A DNA stretch of 64,000 nucleotides. Origin: AG25 sp035604455. Its GTDB lineage: Bacteria > Gemmatimonadota > Gemmatimonadetes > Gemmatimonadales > GWC2-71-9. A program made the translations under genes and the position numbers. Below are positions 32,137-38,977 of this stretch, piece after piece. The notes beneath the pieces are model-generated. The model was not told the DNA's origin and made no database searches. It saw only the letters and a program-made list of their open reading frames with translations. The stretch is taken from the NCBI GenBank assembly GCA_035604455.1, contig DATNIM010000042.1, positions 1 to 64,000 on the forward strand, written 5' to 3'. How positions within the stretch are numbered: the stretch's first letter is position 1; the number at the start of each line of letters is the position of its first letter.

Positions 32137-33000
32137 ATGGTCACGGTATGCACGCTGCTCTCATCGCCTGAGCGCCCCCGCCTCGATGCTGCGGGCGAAG
32201 GCTGCTTTACCACGCTGCACGTCGATTCGCTGCGCGACGCGTTGACGACCGCCCGTCGGCGGCGGGTGGACGCGCTCGTCGTTTCGGTGCATCGCTGCCC
32301 CGCCCCGGAGCTCGCCGGGCTCGCGCGGTTTGTGCGCGAGTTTCCGGCGATTCCCGCCGTCGCCCTGGTATCGCACCACGACGGTGTAGCGAGCGACGCG
32401 CTGCTGCAGCTTGGCGCGAGCGGCGTGCGGGTCGCCGTCGATTGCACCGAGCCGGGCGGGTGGCGCAAGCTGCGCGAGGTCGTGGGACACCCGGCGAGCC
32501 CCGCGGCGGCCGCGATCCTCGAGCGTGTTCTGCCCGCGATCGACGAAGCGGCGGCCGATGCGCGACTGTTCTTCGACAGCCTCGCGCGCCTCGCGCCCGT
32601 GCTTCCCACCGGGCGCGCCCTGGCGCGGCACCTGCAGATCCCGCCGACCACCGTGACGTCGCGATTCCGCCGGGCGGGGCTGCCGTCGCCGAAACGCTAC
32701 TTGAGCGCGGTGCGGCTGGTGCACGCGGCGTACCTCTTTCAAACGCCGGGCCTCGCCGTGGCCGATGTCGCGTATCGCCTCGACTACTCGTCCCCACAAA
32801 GCTTCGGCCGCCACGTGAAGGCGCGTTTCGGTTTGACGGCGGCCGGGTTCCGCGCCGGCGTGCCGTTCGAGCTCGCGGTCGGCCGGTTCGTGGCCGAACT
32901 CATCCTCCCGTACCGGGAGGCTCTGCTCGCGTTTCATCCGCTCACGCCTCACCGAACAGACGGATCGACAGCGCCGAGCACCTCCCGGGCCGGGGACTAG
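32137..33000 (+). CDS. AraC-family transcription regulator
   Basis: The 287-residue protein has a C-terminal AraC-type double HTH (residues 165-255: ALARHLQIPPTTVTSRFRRAGLPSPKRYLSAVRLVHAAYLF, given here in parts, and VADVAYRLDYSSPQSFGRHVKARFGL). The N-terminal 130 residues resemble a receiver-like or response-regulator fold (RVDALVVSVHR, FPAIPAVALVSHHDG, GASGVRVAVD) but lack the acidic pocket and phosphorylatable Asp pattern. The gene converges with the chemoreceptor-like gene and their stops share CTAG. Target genes are unknown. Confidence 0.8.
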   Translation: MVTVCTLLSSPERPRLDAAGEGCFTTLHVDSLRDALTTARRRRVDALVVSVHRCPAPELAGLARFVREFPAIPAVALVSHHDGVASDALLQLGASGVRVAVDCTEPGGWRKLREVVGHPASPAAAAILERVLPAIDEAAADARLFFDSLARLAPVLPTGRALARHLQIPPTTVTSRFRRAGLPSPKRYLSAVRLVHAAYLFQTPGLAVADVAYRLDYSSPQSFGRHVKARFGLTAAGFRAGVPFELAVGRFVAELILPYREALLAFHPLTPHRTDGSTAPSTSRAGD

Positions 33001-34721
33001 TCGGCCGCCGCGCGGTCGGGCGGCGCCGCGCGGGACAGCACCGAGAACCGGGCGATACCGCCGCGCAACCGCTCGGCGAGCTGCGCGAGCTGCTGGGAGG
33101 TGGCCGTGAGGTCACCCATAGCGGAGATCTGCGTGGCGGTAGCGGAGGCGGCCCCGTTCGCGCTCTCGGAGGACGTCGCGGCGATCCCTGCGACTTGTTG
33201 GAGCGCCTGCGCGAGCTCCTTGAGCCGGCGCGCCTGGCTCCGGGAGACGTCAGCCGTGGCGTTCACGAGGTCGCCGATCAGCTGCACCCCCTGATGAAGC
33301 TCCTGGAGCGCCGCGTCTGCCTCGGCCGCCACGCCGCCGATATCGCGCACCTGCGTCTCGCCCGATTGCATGGCGCGCGCCGCAGCGTCGATGCCCACCC
33401 GCAGGTCGGCCACGAGCTCGGCCACGTCGCGGGCCGACTGTCCCGCCTCCGCCGCGAGCGACCGCACTTCATCGGCCACGACGGCGAACCCCTCACCGTG
33501 CTCTTCGGCCCGGGCGGCCTCGATCGCCGCGTTCAGCGCGAGCAGGTGGGTCTGCCGGGCGATGCGGGCGATCGTCTGTGCAAACCCGCCGATCCGCTCC
33601 GACATTCCGGACAAGGCGCCGACCGTGCCCGCGGTCGCGCGCACTTCGTCCCCCACGACGCGGAGCGTCTGGGACGCCCGGGCGACGCGTTCCCGTCCCC
33701 GCTCGGCCGTGCTTACGAGGCGGCTCGCGTCCACCTGCATCAGCTCCGCGCGCACGCGCAGAGCCTCCGCCTGGTCGGCAGCCTTGGCGCTCTCCACGCG
33801 AGCCCCGTCGACCATGCCGCGCTGGGCCGTGAGGTCGGTCGCGAGATGCTGCGCCGTACCCGTGACCACGTCCGACGTGGCGTGCAGCTCTTCCGCGGCG
33901 GCGGCCAGCTCTTCCGCGAAGGCGGCGACTTCATCCGCTTCCCGCTGCACGGTCGAGATCGTCGCTCCGATCTCCTCGAGCATGCGGTTGAAGCTGCGTT
34001 CGAGAAACCCGAGCTCGTCCGCCTCAAGGGCAGGCGCGCGGACCGCGAGCTGGCCTTGCTCGGCCACGCCCATCACGCTGCGGGTGTGGCGGATCCGCTG
34101 GATCAAGGTCGCAGGAATCCGCTTCAGCGCCATCGCCACGGCGATGAAGACCACGGTCTCGAGGTAGGTCACGGTATCGAGGCCCGCGCCCCCGTAGAGC
34201 GCCGCGTGCCAGCGGCTCGCGCCGAGATACAGGAGGGCCGACATCAGTACGAGAAAGTCACCGACCGCCTCGCCCTGATCGAACGCGTACGGCAGTACGG
34301 CGATGAGGAAGGCGGCGACAAGACCGCCGTGGCCGTACCATACGACGAGGACGCCGACGAGCACGGCGTCAAACAGCGCCAGCACGTACACCAGCCACCA
34401 CCGATACCAGCCGCGCTCGTCCACGATCCCGGCCAGCGCGTTCAGGATCGCGGCGCTCCCGGTCACGAGGACCATCGTGCGGGGGTGCGTGCGCACGGCC
34501 CCGCTCAACCAGCCCAGCACGCCGAGCACGAGGATGCCCGACGTCAGCGCCCAGCGCCGGCCTCGCGCGCGCCGGATGGCCTGTGCGTCCCGCAGGCGAT
34601 GTTCGACGTCGGCCGCGTCGTCACCCCACCCGCGCATCCAGGACGCGAGCGAGCGCCTGGCGCGGGCGACGGTACCGGTGGTGCCCGGGACGGGGGTGGT
34701 AGCTGATGGCGGCACGATCAA
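32997..34721 (-). CDS. methyl-accepting chemotaxis-like protein, six TM
   Basis: The 574-residue protein has about six hydrophobic segments between residues 56 and 200, no large periplasmic sensor domain, a HAMP-like linker (residues 200-250) and a signalling coiled-coil. The MCP hairpin tip is intact: QTHLLALNAAIEAARAEE then GEGFAVVADEVRSLAAEAG. The start is a TTG with AGGA upstream, giving MIVPPSATTP. No che or flagellar genes are in the window, so the signalling partner is unknown. Its stop overlaps the AraC gene stop by four bases. Confidence 0.85.
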   Translation of the reverse strand: MIVPPSATTPVPGTTGTVARARRSLASWMRGWGDDAADVEHRLRDAQAIRRARGRRWALTSGILVLGVLGWLSGAVRTHPRTMVLVTGSAAILNALAGIVDERGWYRWWLVYVLALFDAVLVGVLVVWYGHGGLVAAFLIAVLPYAFDQGEAVGDFLVLMSALLYLGASRWHAALYGGAGLDTVTYLETVVFIAVAMALKRIPATLIQRIRHTRSVMGVAEQGQLAVRAPALEADELGFLERSFNRMLEEIGATISTVQREADEVAAFAEELAAAAEELHATSDVVTGTAQHLATDLTAQRGMVDGARVESAKAADQAEALRVRAELMQVDASRLVSTAERGRERVARASQTLRVVGDEVRATAGTVGALSGMSERIGGFAQTIARIARQTHLLALNAAIEAARAEEHGEGFAVVADEVRSLAAEAGQSARDVAELVADLRVGIDAAARAMQSGETQVRDIGGVAAEADAALQELHQGVQLIGDLVNATADVSRSQARRLKELAQALQQVAGIAATSSESANGAASATATQISAMGDLTATSQQLAQLAERLRGGIARFSVLSRAAPPDRAAAD

Positions 34722-34755
34722 AGGATCCTATCGCGTGCGTCTCGGAACAAGCAGC

Positions 34756-35313
34756 CTACCGGAGCCCGAGATCGGCCGCCGTGACGAGGGCATCCGTCGG
34801 GTAACCGGCGGCCTCCAAGGCATCCCGGCCCCCTTCTTCCCGGTCGACCACGGCGAGCACCCCGAGCACCCGCCCCCCTTCGGCCTCGACCGCGTGTATC
34901 GCCTCGAGGGCGGAGTGGCCCGTGGTGATCACGTCCTCGACCACCACGACTGGGGTGTCGCCGACCACGACCCCCTCAATGCGCTTTCCCGTGCCGTGAT
35001 CCTTTGGCGCCTTGCGCACGGTGAAGGCGTCCAGCACCACACCGCGCGCGTAGGCCGTAGCGGCGATGGCGTAGGCGACGGGATCGGCGCCGAGCGTCAG
35101 GCCCCCGATGAGGCGCGGGTGCCAGGCGCGCTCGGCGAGACGCTCGAAACCGAGGGTCCCCACTAGGGTGAGTCCTTCTCCCGACATCGTGGTCAGGCGG
35201 GCGTCGATATAAAAGGTTGAGCGACGACCGGATGCGAGCACGAAATCCCCGCGACGCACGGATCGAGCGAGGAGCAGGGTCCGGAGCTGGTCTACGGTCG
35301 GGGTGCGGCTCAC
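34756..35313 (-). CDS. pyrE: orotate phosphoribosyltransferase
   Basis: The 185-residue enzyme converts orotate and PRPP to OMP in de novo pyrimidine synthesis. Visible are GLTLGADPVAYAIA, the KDHGTGKRIEG loop region and the PRPP loop VVVVEDVITTGHSA near residues 123-136. A GTG start has a -10 TATAAT only 12 bases before it, giving a very short or no leader. A palindrome occupies the space upstream of the -10. It ends 34 bases after the start of the chemoreceptor gene. Confidence 0.94.
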   Translation of the reverse strand: MSRTPTVDQLRTLLLARSVRRGDFVLASGRRSTFYIDARLTTMSGEGLTLVGTLGFERLAERAWHPRLIGGLTLGADPVAYAIAATAYARGVVLDAFTVRKAPKDHGTGKRIEGVVVGDTPVVVVEDVITTGHSALEAIHAVEAEGGRVLGVLAVVDREEGGRDALEAAGYPTDALVTAADLGLR

Positions 35314-35325
35314 ACCTGTAGCGAT

Positions 35326-35351
35326 ATTATAGTAGTAGCAAATGCTACTAC
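35326..35351 (-). promoter_or_regulatory. pyrE -10 box and 20-bp palindrome
   Basis: On the minus strand TATAAT (35326-35331) lies 12 bases before the pyrE GTG. Immediately upstream is a perfect palindrome GTAGTAGCATTTGCTACTAC (35332-35351; 9-base arms, 2-base centre), located where an operator or activator site would bind. The -35 box is not recognisable. The plus strand at 35328-35338 repeats TATAGTAGTAG, also found in the putative oriC at 25252-25262. Confidence 0.55.
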
Positions 35352-35364
35352 GTTTAATCTCATC

Positions 35365-36279
35365 TCAAGCTTGCGGCCTGCGCCCAACAAGCCGGTTCAG
35401 TGTCCCGAGGAGGCTGCCCTGCCGCTCTGGGGTGGCAGCCTGAGCTCCGGCGCTCACGTCGGCGGCGAAGGCAGCGACCGAGGGCTGCCGCGCCGCGGGG
35501 TCGCGGGAGAGGCCCTGCATGATGGCCCGCTCCAGTGCGGCGGAGACGCTTCGACCAATCAGGGCGCGGCTGAGGGGCATCGGGGCCTCGGTGAGCACGC
35601 GGCGGAACAGCTCCTGCGTCGTTCTCGCGGCGAACGGTCGTGAGCCGCTCAGGAGATAGTAGGTGATCGTGGCGAGACTGTAGATGTCTGCGCGGGCGTC
35701 TACGAGCTCGCCGCCGAGCGCTTCCGGGGCCACGTACTCGAGGCTCCCAACGAAGTAACCGGTGCGGGTGAGGCGCTCCTCGGTCGGGTCGTCGGCGTTG
35801 CGCGCGATCCCGAAGTCGAGGAGCTTGCAGTTTCCAGTGACCGCGTCGTACATGATATTCTCGGGCTTCAAGTCCCGATGGACGATGCCCGCGGTGTGCG
35901 CCGCCGTGATGGCGCCCGCGATCTGTTCGATGACCGCGGCTGCGGCCTGGGGCGCCAAGGGTCCCGTGCGCTCGATCGCGGCCGCCAAGGGCTCTCCCGC
36001 CGCCCATTCCATGGCGAGATAATGCTCACCATCGGCCTGTCCGTAGTCGTAGATTCGCGCGACGCGCTGGTCCCGCACCCGAGCACCGTATTCGGCCTCG
36101 CGGAGGAAGCGTTTCACCGCGGCGGGGTCGCCCTTGAGTTTGGCGCGCAATACTTTGAGCGCACAACCCCCGTGATCGGGGTGCTGGGCGCGGTAGACGA
36201 CGGCCGTACCACCCTCTCCAATGCGTTGCTCGAGGCGGTACCCTGCGAGGGAGCGGCCCGTCAGGTCGTCGGGGGGCAC
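35365..36279 (-). CDS. serine/threonine protein kinase
   Basis: The 304-residue cytoplasmic kinase has the Gly-rich loop IGEGGTAVVYRA, the catalytic Lys in CALKVL, VHRDLKPENIMY, LLDFGIAR, and the activation/P+1 segment TRTGYFVGSLEYVAPEAL with DIYSLATITYYLLSG. The C-terminal 50 residues have no TM helix or sensor domain. The GTG at 36279 avoids overlap with the divergent gene at 36326; a GTG at 36339 would be longer. A GAGGGGG lies 19 bases upstream of 36279, an unusual spacing, so start is uncertain. Substrates are unknown. Confidence 0.88.
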   Translation of the reverse strand: MPPDDLTGRSLAGYRLEQRIGEGGTAVVYRAQHPDHGGCALKVLRAKLKGDPAAVKRFLREAEYGARVRDQRVARIYDYGQADGEHYLAMEWAAGEPLAAAIERTGPLAPQAAAAVIEQIAGAITAAHTAGIVHRDLKPENIMYDAVTGNCKLLDFGIARNADDPTEERLTRTGYFVGSLEYVAPEALGGELVDARADIYSLATITYYLLSGSRPFAARTTQELFRRVLTEAPMPLSRALIGRSVSAALERAIMQGLSRDPAARQPSVAAFAADVSAGAQAATPERQGSLLGTLNRLVGRRPQA

Positions 36280-36325
36280 GGGAATGCGCGAAACTAATCC
36301 CCCTCGCGGAGAATGAGCAAGCGAC

Positions 36326-38557
36326 GTGCCCTCTACCACTTGGACTGAGCGCGGCCGACGTGCGGCCCGCCTGGCGCTGCTTTCGGTCGCGCTCGTTCAC
36401 ACCGCGCGCGCCCAGGACCCTCCCGACATCGCCCGTAGCATCGACGACCTGCGCGAGGCCGGACGCCCTTGGCATGCGGCCGAGCTCGCTGACGGGCGCG
36501 GCGCGAGCGATACAGAACCGCGTATGGTCATGGCCGAAGCGGCCGGGGCCTTCGCCGCTCACCAGTACGAACGGGCTCGGGCGCTCTTGAGCGGTCGGTC
36601 GTGGCTCGACGCGGACGAGGGTGCGGGACGGGCGGTGCTCGGTGAGGCCGAGGCCGCGCTCGGGTTATGGGACGCTGCCGTCTCGGACCTCGAAGCCGCT
36701 CGCCGCGCTGCGCGTCCCCCCGTCGCTTGGTTGCTCGCAGTGCGGGTCGGGGCTGCATTCGAGGCGCTCGGCGCGCGTGATTCCGCGGCCCGGGCCTACG
36801 CGGCGGCCCGCGGACTGACGGGCATCGGGGACTGGCTCAGGGTGCGAGAGGCCAGGGTGACGGGCGACACGACCCGCGCGTTCGCGTTACTCGCCGGGTT
36901 GAAGGCCGCCGCCGCGCGGGCCGTGCCGGTGGCGCGCGCCGAAGCGCTCCTCGCGGCGGGGGACACGGCGCTCGCGATCCCCGCGTTCGCCGCGGCGGGC
37001 CGACCGCTCGACGTCGGGGAATTGGCCCTCGCGACCGGGGACTCGACGGTCGCCCGGGAGGCGATCTATGGGATCATGGCCCACGCGCCCGAGAGCGACC
37101 CCGCGGACGTGGCGGCGGGCTGGGCGCTGGCCCGTCTGCCGCCGCGCACGGCCGCCGAGCGGGTTGCCCTCGCGCGCGCGCTCAAGGGCCACGGGGCGCC
37201 GAGCGACGGCCTGCGTGAAGTCGAGCGGGCCGTCCTGGGTGGAGACTCAAGCGGCGCCACGCGCGAGCTGCTCGGTGACCTGTGCGTGGCGACGGGCCGG
37301 GCGCGCGCGGGAATCCGCGCCTATGCCGCGGCCGCAGCCGACTCGACCGTGGCGCCCGCGGCGTTATACGCGCGCGCCCGCGCCCTGCTCCGGCTGCGCG
37401 ATCCCGCTGCGACCGCTGAATTGGCGGCCTTCGCCTCGCGCTACCCCGCGGACACGGCCGCGCCCGCCGCGCTCTTCCTGGTCGGCGAGACGGCGGTTGA
37501 GCAAGGTGACTGGACGGCCGCACGGCGCTCCTTCGGCGACCTCGTCACTCGCTATCCGACGGATCTTCGCGCCTCGCGCGCGCGGTTTCGACTCGCGGCT
37601 GAGGCGGTTCGCCGCGGCCGGCCCGATAGCGCGGTCGCCCTCTATGAGCAAGAGGTGGCGGCCCCAGGGCCCCAGCGACAGGCCGCGCGCTACTGGCTCG
37701 GCCGTCTCGCCGTCGGTCGGGGCGACAGCGTCGCCGCGCGGGACCTGTGGAGCGCGCTCGCCCGCGACGACTCGCTCGGCTACTACGGCCTCCGCGCGCG
37801 GTCGGCGGCCGGCCTGCCGGCGCTCCACGTCACACCCGGATCCCTGACGCCGCCTGCCGGCGCCAACTCAGGCCTCGCCACCCTCGACACGCTTGCGCTC
37901 GCGGGCCTGGATTCCGAGGCCGCTCTCGAAGTGGAGACTTTGGTGAGCGACCCGCCGGCCGACGCCGACGCACTGCTCGTGTGGAGCACGGGGCTCGCGG
38001 CTCGCGGGTGGGGACCCGCCGCCGTGCGACTCGCATGGCTCGCGGCGCAGCGCGCGCCGGGCGACCCGCGCGTGCTCGGCGCGATCTTCCCGTGGCCAAA
38101 CCGCACCGCCCTCGAAGCCGAGGCACGCGAGTTCGGCCTGGACCCGCTGTTGCTCGCGGCCCTCGTGCGTCAGGAAAGCGTCTTCAACCCCGAGGCGCGC
38201 TCGACCGCCGGCGCCCGCGGGCTGGCCCAACTCCTGCCCTCGACCGCCGCGGCGACGGCGCGGGCGCTCGACATCCCCTTCGAGCCCGCGTGGATCACGG
38301 TCCCCGATTTGAACCTCCACTTGGGCGCGGCCCACCTCGCGAGCCTGCTCCGCCGGTTCGGAGGGCGCGTGGACGCCGCCGTCGCGGCCTACGACGCCGG
38401 GGCGCCGCCAGTCGAGCGCTGGCTCGCTCGCCCCGACGCACAGGACCCCGATCACTTCATCGAGCTCATCCCCTATGAAGAGACCCGCGGCTACACCCGC
38501 GCGGTGCTGCGCAACTGGACCATCTACCGCGCGTTGTACGCGGCCACAACCGATTGA
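36326..38557 (+). CDS. lytic transglycosylase with TPR-like repeats
   Basis: The 743-residue exported protein starts with a signal peptide (LALLSVALVHTARAQ) and has a long alpha-helical superhelix (residues 35-600) like Slt70. The C-terminal SLT domain (residues 610-730) has the catalytic Glu in LVRQESVFNPEAR, then GARGLAQLLPSTA and DLNLHLGAAHLA and a final DHFIELIPYEETRGYTRAV (in two parts). It cleaves peptidoglycan to 1,6-anhydromuropeptides in the periplasm. A GTG start has GGAG 14 bases upstream. It is divergent from the kinase gene. Confidence 0.88.
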   Translation: MPSTTWTERGRRAARLALLSVALVHTARAQDPPDIARSIDDLREAGRPWHAAELADGRGASDTEPRMVMAEAAGAFAAHQYERARALLSGRSWLDADEGAGRAVLGEAEAALGLWDAAVSDLEAARRAARPPVAWLLAVRVGAAFEALGARDSAARAYAAARGLTGIGDWLRVREARVTGDTTRAFALLAGLKAAAARAVPVARAEALLAAGDTALAIPAFAAAGRPLDVGELALATGDSTVAREAIYGIMAHAPESDPADVAAGWALARLPPRTAAERVALARALKGHGAPSDGLREVERAVLGGDSSGATRELLGDLCVATGRARAGIRAYAAAAADSTVAPAALYARARALLRLRDPAATAELAAFASRYPADTAAPAALFLVGETAVEQGDWTAARRSFGDLVTRYPTDLRASRARFRLAAEAVRRGRPDSAVALYEQEVAAPGPQRQAARYWLGRLAVGRGDSVAARDLWSALARDDSLGYYGLRARSAAGLPALHVTPGSLTPPAGANSGLATLDTLALAGLDSEAALEVETLVSDPPADADALLVWSTGLAARGWGPAAVRLAWLAAQRAPGDPRVLGAIFPWPNRTALEAEAREFGLDPLLLAALVRQESVFNPEARSTAGARGLAQLLPSTAAATARALDIPFEPAWITVPDLNLHLGAAHLASLLRRFGGRVDAAVAAYDAGAPPVERWLARPDAQDPDHFIELIPYEETRGYTRAVLRNWTIYRALYAATTD

Positions 38558-38600
38558 TCACGTGGAGGTTACGGCTTGTGGCCGCGTCGCGCGCGACTGC

Positions 38601-38630
38601 TTGACAACCCTCTAGAGGGGGCGCAAATCT
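38601..38630 (+). promoter_or_regulatory. putative cold-shock gene promoter with palindrome
   Basis: A consensus -35 TTGACA (38601-38606) is followed by the 12-bp palindrome CCCTCTAGAGGG (38608-38619), then a weak -10 near 38624-38630 (AAATCT). A stem-loop CCCGGCA-CGA-TGCCGGG (38637-38653) lies in the expected 5' UTR. Confidence 0.45.
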
Positions 38631-38698
38631 AACCGCCCCGGCACGATGCCGGGTTCGTGTGATGCGCCCCGCATGGACTACGGTGGAGGGCAACTCGG

Positions 38699-38899
38699 AT
38701 GGCCAAGGGAAAGGTGAAGTGGTTCAACGACGCCAAGGGATACGGCTTCATCGAGCAGGACGGCGGCGAGGACGTGTTCGTCCATTTCTCGGCGATCCAG
38801 ATGGACGGGTTCAAGACGCTCGCCGAGGGACAGGTCGTTGAGTTCGAGGTGAAGAACGGCGACAAAGGGCTCCACGCGGCGAACGTCATGCGCGTGTAG
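38699..38899 (+). CDS. cold-shock protein, CspA family
   Basis: This 66-residue cold-shock domain (MAKGKVKWFND, KGYGFI, DVFVHFSAI, GPQ-less C-terminus NVMRV) binds single-stranded RNA/DNA. Both RNP motifs are intact and closer to the CspA consensus than those of the copy at 972. The GGAGGGC site precedes the ATG by nine bases. It is a monocistronic unit with its own promoter candidate and hairpin terminator. Confidence 0.96.
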   Translation: MAKGKVKWFNDAKGYGFIEQDGGEDVFVHFSAIQMDGFKTLAEGQVVEFEVKNGDKGLHAANVMRV

Positions 38900-38923
38900 C
38901 GGGAGTTCCGTCCGTTCGCTCCG

Positions 38924-38950
38924 CCCCGCCCTCGGTTCGGGCGGGGTCGC
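38924..38950 (+). terminator. hairpin terminator of the cold-shock gene
   Basis: CCCCGCCC (38924-38931) pairs with GGGCGGGG (38939-38946) around a seven-base loop; the following TCGCTGTTT is only a weak U-run. It lies between the cold-shock gene and polA. Confidence 0.6.
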
Positions 38951-38964
38951 TGTTTACGGGCTGT

Positions 38965-38977
38965 TATCTTTGCGCCC
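38965..38977 (+). promoter_or_regulatory. putative leaderless -10 element of polA
   Basis: TATCTT (38965-38970), seven bases, then the polA ATG. No Shine-Dalgarno is present and no strong -35 box is visible. Confidence 0.45.

Noticed and set aside
32442..34706. Plus-strand frame of about 750 codons across the AraC and chemoreceptor genes
   Set aside because: No domain signature; it is antisense to a well-supported MCP.
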